NCBI RefSeq assembly: GCF_006912135.1
Contig: NZ_VIRS01000039.1
Coordinates: 1 to 62,730, forward strand
Source of the DNA: Cryptosporangium phraense
GTDB taxonomy: Bacteria > Actinomycetota > Actinomycetes > Mycobacteriales > Cryptosporangiaceae
Direction: 5' to 3'
Length of the DNA stretch: 62,730 nucleotides
This document shows, piece by piece, positions 36,376 to 45,066 of the stretch. Below the pieces are notes generated by a model. The model was not told where the DNA came from, ran no database searches, and worked only from the letters and a program-made list of their open reading frames with translations. Made by a program: the position numbers and the translations under genes. Every line of letters starts with the position of its first letter. Position 1 is the stretch's first letter.

Positions 36376-38877
36376 ATGTCGACGGGAGAGACGCGCGTGC
36401 GCCGAGGGTTGGTTCTGGTCGCCCTGGCGTTGGCGTCCGCCGTCACTTCGGTTCTGCTCGCGGTGGCCGTCAACGTGGCTACCGGTGGTGAGCTGCCGGG
36501 GCGGCTGGCCCCGCTCGAGCCGCTGGCCTGGCCCGCGGTCGCGCTGGCCGGGCTGGTCACCGCGTTGCTGGCGTTCTGGCAGCAGCGTCCGGCCGAGCCG
36601 CCGCGCCGGCCGGTGTCGGGCGAGGGCCGCCGGGGGAGCCCGGCCGAGCTGCCCGCCGCGCCCGCGCTGTTCACCGGCCGCGACCGGGAGATGCAGGAGA
36701 TCCTGACCGCGGCCGAGGACGGTGCTCCGGTGGTGGCGGTCTCCGGACCGGCCGGCGTCGGGAAGTCCGCGCTGGTCCTGCAGGTCGCGCACCGGCTCGC
36801 CGCCAGGTATCCGGACGGCGTGCTGTTCGTCCGCCTCCGCGGGGCGAGTCCGGAGCCCGCCGACCCGGCCGACGTCCTCGGCCGGCTGCTGCGCACCCTG
36901 GGTTCCGGTCCGGACCAGGCCGACGTCGTCGAGCTGCGCGGTGACGCCGACGCACTGGCCGCCCGGTTCCGGTCCCGGATCGCCGGGCGTCGCTTCCTGA
37001 TCGTGCTGGACGATGCGGGCACCGCCCGTCAGGTCCGCCCGCTGTTACCCGGGACGCCCGGCTCCCTGGTGCTGGTGACCAGCCGTCCGGTGCTGGCCGA
37101 ACTCGACGCGGCCACGCTCGTCCGGCTCGAGGTGTTCTCGCTGGACGAGGCCCGCGACCTGCTGGTCCGGCTGGCCGGCGCGGATCGCGTGCACGCCGAC
37201 CCGGCCGCCACCGAGGCCGTGCTCCGGGCCTGCGGCAACCTGCCGCTGGCGGTCGCGATCGCCGGGAGCCGGCTGCGGGCCCGCCCGTCGTGGTCGATCA
37301 AGACGATGGCCGACCGGCTGGCCGACGAGGGCCGCCGGCTCGACGAGCTGAGCTCCGGCCACGACGCGGTGCGGGCCAGCGTCGCCGCCACCTACGTCGA
37401 ACTCGACGCCTACCACCAGCGGGTGTTCCGGCGACTGGGCGCACATCCGGGCACCGACTTCGACGCCCCGGCCGCGGCCGCGCTGGCCGACCTGATCCCG
37501 GCCGGAGCCGTGCCCGCCCTCGACCGGCTGGTCGAGCGTCAGCTGGTGGAGGTCGTGACCAGCGACCGGTACCGGCTGCACGACCTGCTGCGGCTGTTCG
37601 CGGCCGAGCAACTCGGCGACGGGTCCGAGTACCCGGACGCGCTGCGCCGCCTGGCCCGGCACTACGCCGAGCGCGTCACCGGCCCCGACCAGGATCTGTA
37701 CGAGCCCGGCTACGTCGGCGACGAACCGGCCGAGGCCGCCGCGGTGGACGTCGAGCGCGAGAACATCATCGCGACGGCGTCGACGGCCGAGGCCGCCGGT
37801 CTGCACGAGGCGGCCTGGGAGCTGGCCGTCGCGGCCGAGCCCGCATTCGCCCGGTACCCGTACCACGCCGACGCCCGGCGGCTCTGGGACGCCGGTCTCG
37901 CCGCCGCCCTGGCCCTCGGTGAGCCCGAGCGGATCGCGCGGGCGGAGTACGGGATGGGCCGCGCCGCCCAGTACAGCGGCGACGTGCAGCGCGGGCTGGA
38001 CCACGCCCGGGCGTCCCTCGAGTGGTGGGAGCGAACCGACGACGAGCGGAACAGCGCGGCCGCGCACCGGCGCCTGGCCAGCTCTCTGCACAGCGTCGGC
38101 CGGCTGGCCGAGGCCGAGGACCACTACCAGCAGACGATCCGCCTCTGTGACCGCACGATCGCCGCCCCGGCGCCCGGCTCGCGGTGGTCCGCGGACGAGG
38201 CCCGCGCGCTGCGCGCCTCGGCGATGCGCGGTCTCGGCAGCCTGATCGTCGCGCTGGGCCGGATCGACGAAGCCGTGCAGACGCTGCAGGGCGCGGTGGA
38301 GATCCGCCGTAACGCCGGCGACAGCGCCGGGCTGGCCCGGGCGCGCACGTCGCTGGCCCGGGCGCACCGCAAGGCCGGCCGCACCGAGGTCGCGCGCGAG
38401 CTCGTCACGCCGCAGCTGGTGGTGTTCCAGCGGCTCGGAGACGCGATGTGGGAGATCACGGCGCTGCGCGAGATCGGGCGGCTGGAGCTGGCCGACGGGC
38501 GTCTGGCCCAGGCCGCCGAGCACCTGGAGTCCGCCCGCGTGCTGGCCGAGCGCAGCCGCAACCGCACCGGCGCCGGCATCACGCTGGTCGCGCTGGCCGA
38601 CGTCGACCTCGCGGCGGGCCGCCCGGACGCGGCGGCCGAGCGGTTGCGCCGAGCCGCGGACGGGTTCCGGGCGGTCGGCGACCGGGTCCGGGAGGGCACC
38701 GCGCTGCTGCGGCTCGCGCTGCTGCTGACCAACCGGGGCCAGGACGTCGACGACATCGTCGAGCGCGCCCGGACCGTACTGGTCGACGTCGAACTGCCGG
38801 AGGCCGAGGAGTTGCTGGCACGCGTCCGGCGGGTGCCCGGAGCGGCCGACCCCACCCGCTCCGACCTGGGGCGCTGA
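36376..38877 (+). CDS. membrane-anchored STAND (NB-ARC) NTPase with TPR repeats
   Basis: An 833-residue signalling-type NTPase. Two hydrophobic helices lie at about 10-33 and 50-68, followed by a Walker A loop SGPAGVGKSALV (about 123-134), Walker B FLIVLDDA and the NB-ARC landmarks GNLPLAVAIAGSRL and LHDLLRLFA. The rest (about 470-833) is helical with TPR-like repeats, for example GRLAEAEDHYQQTI and GRIDEAVQTLQGAVE. This resembles the AfsR/SARP C-terminal part without the DNA-binding domain, and also animal and plant NLR architecture. A TTA codon is present at 37045-37047. The gene has no strong ribosome site and stands alone. Possible roles are signal sensing or defence. Confidence 0.9.
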   Translation: MSTGETRVRRGLVLVALALASAVTSVLLAVAVNVATGGELPGRLAPLEPLAWPAVALAGLVTALLAFWQQRPAEPPRRPVSGEGRRGSPAELPAAPALFTGRDREMQEILTAAEDGAPVVAVSGPAGVGKSALVLQVAHRLAARYPDGVLFVRLRGASPEPADPADVLGRLLRTLGSGPDQADVVELRGDADALAARFRSRIAGRRFLIVLDDAGTARQVRPLLPGTPGSLVLVTSRPVLAELDAATLVRLEVFSLDEARDLLVRLAGADRVHADPAATEAVLRACGNLPLAVAIAGSRLRARPSWSIKTMADRLADEGRRLDELSSGHDAVRASVAATYVELDAYHQRVFRRLGAHPGTDFDAPAAAALADLIPAGAVPALDRLVERQLVEVVTSDRYRLHDLLRLFAAEQLGDGSEYPDALRRLARHYAERVTGPDQDLYEPGYVGDEPAEAAAVDVERENIIATASTAEAAGLHEAAWELAVAAEPAFARYPYHADARRLWDAGLAAALALGEPERIARAEYGMGRAAQYSGDVQRGLDHARASLEWWERTDDERNSAAAHRRLASSLHSVGRLAEAEDHYQQTIRLCDRTIAAPAPGSRWSADEARALRASAMRGLGSLIVALGRIDEAVQTLQGAVEIRRNAGDSAGLARARTSLARAHRKAGRTEVARELVTPQLVVFQRLGDAMWEITALREIGRLELADGRLAQAAEHLESARVLAERSRNRTGAGITLVALADVDLAAGRPDAAAERLRRAADGFRAVGDRVREGTALLRLALLLTNRGQDVDDIVERARTVLVDVELPEAEELLARVRRVPGAADPTRSDLGR

Positions 38878-38897
38878 CCGGCGGTTACGCTCGCGGC

Positions 38898-40283
38898 ATG
38901 CGGTATTTCGAGTCCGTCGTCGACCTGATCGGCGGCACGCCCCTCGTCAAGCTCAACTCGCTCGCCGAGGGGGTGCCCGGCACCGTCCTCGCGAAGATCG
39001 AGTACCTGAACCCGGGCGGCTCGGTGAAGGACCGGATCGCGGTCCGGATGATCGAGGCCGCGGAGAAGTCCGGCGCCCTCCGCCCCGGCGGCACGATCGT
39101 GGAGCCGACCAGCGGAAACACCGGCGTCGGCCTGGCCATCGTGGCGCAGACCAAGGGCTACCGGTGCGTCTTCGTCTGCCCGGACAAGGTCAGCGAGGAC
39201 AAGCGGAACGTGCTGCGCGCGTACGGCGCCGAGGTCGTGGTGTGCCCGACCGCGGTGGAGCCGGAGCACCCCGACTCGTACTACAGCGTCTCCGACCGGC
39301 TGGTCCGGGAGATCGACGGCGCCTGGAAGCCCGACCAGTACTCCAACCCCGAGGGCCCGGCCAGCCACTACGAGACCACCGGCCCGGAGATCTGGAACGA
39401 CACCGACGGCCGGGTCACGCACTTCGTCACTGGCATCGGCACCGGCGGCACGATCACCGGCACCGGGCGGTACCTCAAGGAGAAGGCCGCCGAGGCCGGC
39501 CGCTCGGTGAAGATCATCGGCGTCGACCCGGAAGGTTCGGTCTACTCGGGCGGCACCGGGCGCCCGTACCTGGTGGAGGGCGTCGGTGAGGACTTCTGGC
39601 CGAGCGCGTACGACCCGTCGGTCACCGACGACGTCGTGGCGATCTCCGACGCCGAGTCGTTCCAGGTCACGCGTCGGCTGGCCCGGGAAGAGGGGCTGCT
39701 GGTCGGCGGGTCGTGCGGGATGGCGGTCGCCGGGGCGCTGAGGGTGGCCCGGGAGGCCGGGCCGGACGCGGTGATCGTCGTGCTGCTGCCCGACGGCGGC
39801 CGGGGTTACCTGTCGAAGATCTTCAACGACGAGTGGATGGCCGGATACGGCTTCCTGAACCTCGCCGAGCGGACGCCGGGCGGGATCACGGTGGGGGAGG
39901 TGCTGCGAGCCAAGACCGAGGGCATGCCGCAACTCGTCCACACGCACCCGAACGAGACCGTGAAGACCGCGATCGACATCATGCGCGAGTACCACGTGTC
40001 GCAGATGCCGGTCGTGCGGGCGGAGCCGCCGGTGATGGCGGCCGAGATCGCCGGGTCGATCAGCGAGGCGGCGCTGCTGGAGGCGCTGTTCGAGCGGCGG
40101 GCGACGCTCAGCGACGCGGTCGAGACCCACATGGCCCCGGCGCTGCCCGCGGTGGGGTCGGGGGAATCGGTGGACGTGGCGATGAAGGCGGTCGAGGCGT
40201 CCGACGCGGCCCTGGTCCTCGAGGACGGCAAGCCGATCGGCATCCTCACCCGCCAGGACCTGCTGTTTTACCTAGCTCAGTAG
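38898..40283 (+). CDS. cbs: cystathionine beta-synthase
   Basis: A 461-residue enzyme of the reverse trans-sulfuration pathway that condenses serine with homocysteine. It has the PLP-lysine K44 in NPGGSVKDR, the phosphate loop TSGNTGVGL, GIGTGGTITGTGRYL, and GGSCGMAVAGAL. Residues about 330-461 hold two CBS domains (HTHPNETVKTAIDIMREYHVSQ and SVDVAMKAVEASDAALV), which in other enzymes bind nucleotides. There is no N-terminal heme domain. It begins 18 bases after the STAND gene stop, so the two could be co-transcribed. Confidence 0.95.
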   Translation: MRYFESVVDLIGGTPLVKLNSLAEGVPGTVLAKIEYLNPGGSVKDRIAVRMIEAAEKSGALRPGGTIVEPTSGNTGVGLAIVAQTKGYRCVFVCPDKVSEDKRNVLRAYGAEVVVCPTAVEPEHPDSYYSVSDRLVREIDGAWKPDQYSNPEGPASHYETTGPEIWNDTDGRVTHFVTGIGTGGTITGTGRYLKEKAAEAGRSVKIIGVDPEGSVYSGGTGRPYLVEGVGEDFWPSAYDPSVTDDVVAISDAESFQVTRRLAREEGLLVGGSCGMAVAGALRVAREAGPDAVIVVLLPDGGRGYLSKIFNDEWMAGYGFLNLAERTPGGITVGEVLRAKTEGMPQLVHTHPNETVKTAIDIMREYHVSQMPVVRAEPPVMAAEIAGSISEAALLEALFERRATLSDAVETHMAPALPAVGSGESVDVAMKAVEASDAALVLEDGKPIGILTRQDLLFYLAQ

Positions 40284-40978
40284 TCGAGGGCGCGGGCGCG
40301 TAGCGCGTCGAGGTCGTAGACGACCACGGTGAGGCGGCTCGTGCGGAGCAGTCCCTCCGCTCGGAGGGACTGGAGGGCCTTGCTGACGGCTTCCCGGGAG
40401 GCGCCGATCCAGCCGGCCAGTTCGTCCTGGGTGAGCGGCAGCGCGATCCGGGTGCCCTCCGCAGTCGGCTGGCCGAAGCGATCGGCCAGCTCGACCAGGC
40501 GGGCCGCCACCCGGCCGAGCGTGTCGTGGGCGCCGAACTCGATCCGCTTGCGGTCGGCGTCCCGGAGGCGGTCGGCGAGCATCCGGGCCAGCAGCAGCGC
40601 CAGCCGCCCGTGCGCCCGCAGGTACTCCTCGAACGCCCCCAGCGGCAGGACGAGCGCGGTCACCGGCTCCAGCGCCTCCACGGTCGCCGACCGCGGCCGC
40701 TCGTCGATCGCCGCCAGCTCGCCGACCAGCGCCCCCGGCCCGCGCACGGCCAGCAGCACCTCGGTGCCGCCGCCGGTGCTCGAGTAGGCCTTCACCCGTC
40801 CGCTCACCAGGACGAGCACCGAGTCCGACTCGTCGCCCTCGTGGAACAGCACGTCGCCCCGGGCCCACGACCGGGGCCGGGCCATCGCCGAGAAGTCCGC
40901 GGCCTCAGCCTCGTCCAGCGCGCCCCAGAACTCCTCGGCCGGCGGGCTCGGCGGCCTCGGTGGCCTTGGCGGCTTCAC
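40277..40978 (-). CDS. Crp/Fnr-family transcriptional regulator
   Basis: A 233-residue regulator with a cyclic-nucleotide-binding beta-roll (about 25-140: HEGDESDSVLVLVSGRVKAY, GALVGELAAIDERPRSATVEAL), with the phosphate-binding Glu and Arg in the PBC motif, a dimer helix and a C-terminal winged helix (LTQDELAGWIGASREAVSKAL). The binding pocket suits cAMP. The GTG overlaps the TGA of the nucleotide cyclase gene by four bases, suggesting that enzyme and receptor are co-produced. A Pro/Arg-rich N-terminal tail is odd. Convergent overlap with cbs at the 3' end. Confidence 0.9.
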   Translation of the reverse strand: MKPPRPPRPPSPPAEEFWGALDEAEAADFSAMARPRSWARGDVLFHEGDESDSVLVLVSGRVKAYSSTGGGTEVLLAVRGPGALVGELAAIDERPRSATVEALEPVTALVLPLGAFEEYLRAHGRLALLLARMLADRLRDADRKRIEFGAHDTLGRVAARLVELADRFGQPTAEGTRIALPLTQDELAGWIGASREAVSKALQSLRAEGLLRTSRLTVVVYDLDALRARALDY

Positions 40979-42984
40979 AGTGCGGCCACCACGTGGGCCC
41001 GGACCGGTTGCCGGCGGCCCTTCACGGTCAGCTCGCCGAGCGAGTACGAGATCGACGCCGGGAACTCCAGCTGCTGCATCGTCGCGTCCCCGACCACCAC
41101 CTGGCCCGGCTGGGCCAGCGTCTGCAGCCGGGCGGCGACGTTCACCGCATCGCCCATCGCGTTGAACCCCCGTAGCGTCTCGCTGCCGATGTTGCCGACC
41201 AGGGCCGACCCGGTGTTGATGCCGACCCGGAACCGCGGCCAGCCCGGACGATCGCCGGCGATCGCGTCGACCGCCGCCTGCATCGCGAGCCCGGCCCGCA
41301 CCGCCCGCTGGGCGTGGTCGGGCTGCCGGGCCGGCGCGTTGAACAGCGCGAGCAGTGCGTCGCCGACGAACTGGACGACCGTCCCTCCATTGTCGAGGAT
41401 GCACGGCACCGCAACACCGTGGTAGCGGTTGAGCATCGTCACGATCTCGCCCGGGTTCACCTGCTCGGAGAACGTCGTGAACCCGCGCAGGTCGGCGAAG
41501 AGCGCGGTGACCTCGACGATCGAGCCGCCCAGCGCGGCCTGCGCCGGGTCGGCCAGCAGCGACGCGGCCACGTCCGGGGACATGTACTGCCGGAACAGCG
41601 TGCTCAGCTCGGCGTACAGGCGGGCGTTCTCCACCGCGATCGAGAGCTGGTTCGCCAGCGCGGCGGCCAGCGCGTTCCAGGTCTCCGAACCGGCCCGCGC
41701 CGGTACCTCGACGACGCCCGCCACCTTGCCCTTCACGGTCAGCGGGTGGATCAGCCGGTCACCGTCGCGGTACGGGCCCCGCGCGGCCAGATCGTCGGGC
41801 GAATAGGCGCGCCCGGAGACGTCCAGAGTGCCGTTCGTGACCAGGCCGACCTCGACCGGGCCGTAGGCCGGACGCACGCGGGTCAGTACCTCCTGGAGGA
41901 GTTCCTGTTCACCCAGGCCGACGCGGGCCCGCTCGCCGACCGCGACCAGCGCGCCGAGCAGGGCGGAGAGCTCGCGCTCGGCGGCCAGCGCGGTACCGGC
42001 CCGGTCGAGGACCACGGCCTGACGTTCGGTGAGCCCGAACCGGTGGGCCAGCTGGGAGGCGAGCGGCTCGACGGTGGGCCGGCCGCTGCGCTCGCGGTCG
42101 CGCAGCGCGGTGACGAGTTCCTCCAGCGCGGACTCGTACTGTGCGCGCACGGCCCGGACGGTCGGCGCGAGCATCACCGCGTCGAACAGACCGGCGCTCG
42201 ATCCCTCCCGCCGGTACTGGACGTACGCGCTGTAGGCGACGAACCCGAACGCGAACACCAGCAGGACGTGCCACTCCCACCACGACAGGTGCCACTTGTC
42301 GGCCAGCGTGACCGCGACCATCGCCTCGGCCAGCAGCACGAACGCGGTCAGGATGCTGACCAGCACCGCGGCCGGTGCGCGCCGGTGCAGCCGGTAGTAC
42401 CGCCAGGCTGCGACCAGGTAGAGGACGACCGCGAGGATCGCGACGCCGATCAGTGGGCCCTCGACGTCGCGGACCTGCTGCGGGGCGTTCAACGGCGGTA
42501 GATCGAGGAGCTGGCCGACGCCCCACAGCGCCATCAGCGCGGTCAGGCCGATCCAGAGCGGCTTGCGGATCGCCAGCACCCGCGCGGAGTTCAGCGGCAA
42601 CGACGACGCGGCCGCGAACACCGCGGAGATCGCCAGCCCGGTCGGCTGGGAGAGGTCGAAGCCGATGTTCGCGTGGTCGACCAGCACGCCCGGCGTGGCC
42701 AGCGCGTGCAGCAGGAAGAACCCGGCCGACGACAGGAAGCACAGCGACACCAGGAACAGCCGCGCGTCGCGTCGGTTCATCGCCGCGTTGGTCATCGCGA
42801 TGCCGGGCAGCAGGCTGATCGCGGCGACGTTGAGCACCAGCCAGAAATGGCTCGGCGGATGGTGCCAGAGCACGTCGGCGGCCGGGTGGGCGAGCAGGAG
42901 CCAGAGCCCGCCCAGCGGCACCAGCAGGTGCATCGCCCACACGACGGCACGCACCGGCTGCACGGTGGGAGGAAGGGATGTCAT
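40975..42984 (-). CDS. membrane class III nucleotide cyclase with GAF region
   Basis: A protein of about 669 residues. The N-terminal 260 residues contain about eight membrane helices; a GAF-like domain lies at about 325-465; the cyclase catalytic domain is at about 485-665. It has the metal-binding TALFADLRGFTTFSE, GGTVVQFVGDALLALF, GINTGSALVGNIGS and FNAMGDAVNVAARL. The residue usually Lys in KFxGD, which selects adenine, is Gln (QFVGD), as in many actinobacterial homologues. The Crp-like gene starts inside its stop codon. The GTG at 43032 is an alternative start; I use the ATG at 42984. Confidence 0.88.
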   Translation of the reverse strand: MTSLPPTVQPVRAVVWAMHLLVPLGGLWLLLAHPAADVLWHHPPSHFWLVLNVAAISLLPGIAMTNAAMNRRDARLFLVSLCFLSSAGFFLLHALATPGVLVDHANIGFDLSQPTGLAISAVFAAASSLPLNSARVLAIRKPLWIGLTALMALWGVGQLLDLPPLNAPQQVRDVEGPLIGVAILAVVLYLVAAWRYYRLHRRAPAAVLVSILTAFVLLAEAMVAVTLADKWHLSWWEWHVLLVFAFGFVAYSAYVQYRREGSSAGLFDAVMLAPTVRAVRAQYESALEELVTALRDRERSGRPTVEPLASQLAHRFGLTERQAVVLDRAGTALAAERELSALLGALVAVGERARVGLGEQELLQEVLTRVRPAYGPVEVGLVTNGTLDVSGRAYSPDDLAARGPYRDGDRLIHPLTVKGKVAGVVEVPARAGSETWNALAAALANQLSIAVENARLYAELSTLFRQYMSPDVAASLLADPAQAALGGSIVEVTALFADLRGFTTFSEQVNPGEIVTMLNRYHGVAVPCILDNGGTVVQFVGDALLALFNAPARQPDHAQRAVRAGLAMQAAVDAIAGDRPGWPRFRVGINTGSALVGNIGSETLRGFNAMGDAVNVAARLQTLAQPGQVVVGDATMQQLEFPASISYSLGELTVKGRRQPVRAHVVAAL

Positions 42985-43097
42985 CCGGGTGTCCGGTAGG
43001 CGACAGGCAGCGCACTGTGCGTATTTCTGCACGGACTTGGGGTCGCGCTCGGTATCACAGTGGAGGGGACCACGTTGCGGCCAGACCTGGAGACGTC

Positions 43098-43775
43098 ATG
43101 AGCCACAGAGGACCACTCCTCACCCTCCTGTCCGGAGCGGTGGTCGCCGCTGTGCTTCTGACTCTCAGCTCGCAGGCCAACCACGAGAGCACCAGCACGG
43201 CTGCGCCCGCCGCCAATACATCCCAGCCGAGCGCGCCGCCCAGCGCCATCCCCTCTTCCGCCGACCCGGCGCCGTCGGCCGGTGGGAGCTCGAAGCCCCC
43301 GGTCGCGACCCGCAAAGCGGTGTTCGCCGGACGGGTCGTGGGCGGCCGGGCGACCGTCGCCATCTCGGTCAAGAACGGGAAAGCGGTCGCGTACTTCTGC
43401 GACGGCAAGAAGACCGAGGCCTGGATGACCGGCCCGGCCGCCGGTGGCGACCTCGACCTCGAGGGTGCTCCGGGCGGAACGCTCACCGGCACCTACGGAC
43501 GGACGAAGGCGGCCGGCACGGTGACCGCGGGCGGGCAGCAGTGGAAGTTCGACGCTCCGCTGGTGACCTCGCCGTCCGGGGTCTACCGGGGCACCGCGCG
43601 GGTGCAGGGCGCCCGGGTGGTGGCCGGCTGGATCGTGCTGCCCGACGGCAGTCAGGTCGGCGTCGCGAGCGTGGACGGGCAGCCGGAGCCGGCGCCTCCG
43701 ATCGATCTCAACTCCAAGACCGCGACGGTCGACGGCGGCCGGGTGCCGGTCGCCGAGGCCGAGCCGGCTGCCTGA
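43098..43775 (+). CDS. secreted or anchored protein of unknown function
   Basis: A 225-residue protein with a hydrophobic N-terminal segment (about 8-24) and a long Ser/Pro/Ala-rich linker (about 30-75), then a beta-rich domain (FAGRVVGGRATVAISVKNGKAVAYFCDG...). One Cys in YFCDGKK is notable. No catalytic motif is visible. ATG follows ggagac. The next gene starts 12 bases after its stop, so it is probably co-transcribed with the membrane protein and the Rieske gene that follow. A role at the cell surface is likely. Confidence 0.65.
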   Translation: MSHRGPLLTLLSGAVVAAVLLTLSSQANHESTSTAAPAANTSQPSAPPSAIPSSADPAPSAGGSSKPPVATRKAVFAGRVVGGRATVAISVKNGKAVAYFCDGKKTEAWMTGPAAGGDLDLEGAPGGTLTGTYGRTKAAGTVTAGGQQWKFDAPLVTSPSGVYRGTARVQGARVVAGWIVLPDGSQVGVASVDGQPEPAPPIDLNSKTATVDGGRVPVAEAEPAA

Positions 43776-43786
43776 GGAGCGTCGCG

Positions 43787-44398
43787 ATGACCTGGAACCC
43801 CGATCCTGACGAATCACCGACGCGCGCGTTCTCGGCGCCCACGCGGACGGCTGCTCCCCAGCCGGCGCGTCCTTCCACCGTGGCGAAGCTGATCGTTCCG
43901 CTGGCGATCGGGGCCGGGGTGGCGGTCGTGCTGGGGACGTACGGAAAGCTGCACACGCCGACCGGGATCGCGGTCAGCGTCGCCGGGTTCTCCGGGCCGT
44001 TGCAGGTGAAGGTGTGGCTGGCCACGATGGCGATCGTGTTCGCGGTCGTGCAGCTGGTCACCGCGCTGGCGATGTGGGGCAAGCTGCCGCTGCGCGGCTC
44101 CTGGGTGAGCCCGGTGCACCGGTGGTCCGGCCGGATCGCGTTCCTGCTGACGCTGCCGGTCGTCGTGCACTGCCTCTATGCGCTGGGGTTCGCCGATTAC
44201 AGTCTGCGAACACTGCTTCACTCGATCCTGGGGTGCTTGTTCTTCGGTGCGTTCACCACGAAGATGCTCGTGCTGACGAAGAACGGGCTGGCCGGGTGGG
44301 TATTGCCGGTGTTCGGCGGGGTGGTGTTCGCCGCGCTCGTGGGGGTGTGGGCGACGTCGGCGGCCTGGTTCTTCTCGACCTCGGGCCTGCAGTTCTGA
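43787..44398 (+). CDS. DUF6529-like membrane protein, possible heme protein
   Basis: A 203-residue protein with about five membrane helices after a 30-residue soluble tail. Conserved-looking histidines lie in VHRWSGRIAF, VVHCLYALGF and LLHSILGC, spaced so that pairs could coordinate heme across the membrane, as in cytochrome b561/ferric reductase-like folds. ATG follows gaggagc. Its position between a surface protein and a Rieske gene suggests electron transfer, but heme binding is my inference. DUF6529 assignment is from memory. Confidence 0.6.
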   Translation: MTWNPDPDESPTRAFSAPTRTAAPQPARPSTVAKLIVPLAIGAGVAVVLGTYGKLHTPTGIAVSVAGFSGPLQVKVWLATMAIVFAVVQLVTALAMWGKLPLRGSWVSPVHRWSGRIAFLLTLPVVVHCLYALGFADYSLRTLLHSILGCLFFGAFTTKMLVLTKNGLAGWVLPVFGGVVFAALVGVWATSAAWFFSTSGLQF

Positions 44399-44543
44399 AC
44401 TTTTCCGGGGTGGCTCCCGTGAAGTTCTGCGGTGCCTGTGAAGATCTGGTGTGGCCTGGCTGAGCCGTAGCAGTCTGTGCTACTGATTGAGCACTCAACT
44501 ACTACACGTACTACTACATCTCAGCCTAACCCGAGGAGAACGT

Positions 44544-45014
44544 ATGGATACCGAGATCCGCGGCCTACTGAACCGCCGATCGGTGCTCGCCGGGGCCGGA
44601 GCGGTCGGGGTGACGCTGGTCGCCAGCGCCTGCTCGACCTACGGCGACAACAGCAGCAGCGGTGACTCCGCGGCCGCGTCCAGCGCGCCCGCCTCCGCTC
44701 CGAGCTCGGGCGCGGCCACCGGGGAGGCCCCCGCGGCCGACGCGATCGCCAAGGTCGCCGACATCCCGGTCGGCGGCGGCAAGATCTTCGACGACGTGGT
44801 GATCACCCAGCCCCAGGCTGGGACGATCAAGGCCTTCTCGAACGTCTGCACCCACCAGGGCTGCAAGGTCAACAAGGTCGACACGACGATCGACTGCCCG
44901 TGCCACGGCAGCAAGTTCTCGCTCACCGACGGCTCGCCGACCGCGGGCCCGGCGACGAAGCCGCTGGAGTCGAAGAACGTCTCGGTGAACGGCGATTCGA
45001 TTTCGCTGGCGTGA
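44544..45014 (+). CDS. Rieske [2Fe-2S] lipoprotein
   Basis: A 156-residue protein with a twin-arginine signal (RR at 11-12, then [14 protein letters not shown]) and a lipobox whose Cys is at residue 30, so it should be exported folded and lipid-anchored. After a Ser/Ala-rich linker there is a Rieske fold with CTHQGC and CPCHGSKF, the two Cys and two His ligands of the cluster. It is not a bc1 Rieske subunit, which would have N-terminal helices. The upstream DUF6529-like gene could be the membrane electron donor. ATG follows ccgaggagaa. Confidence 0.93.
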   Translation: MDTEIRGLLNRRSVLAGAGAVGVTLVASACSTYGDNSSSGDSAAASSAPASAPSSGAATGEAPAADAIAKVADIPVGGGKIFDDVVITQPQAGTIKAFSNVCTHQGCKVNKVDTTIDCPCHGSKFSLTDGSPTAGPATKPLESKNVSVNGDSISLA

Positions 45015-45066
45015 GTCCGTCGCTCGCGTGGGCTGAGCGTTAGCGCTGGACCGATAGTGTTTTCTC

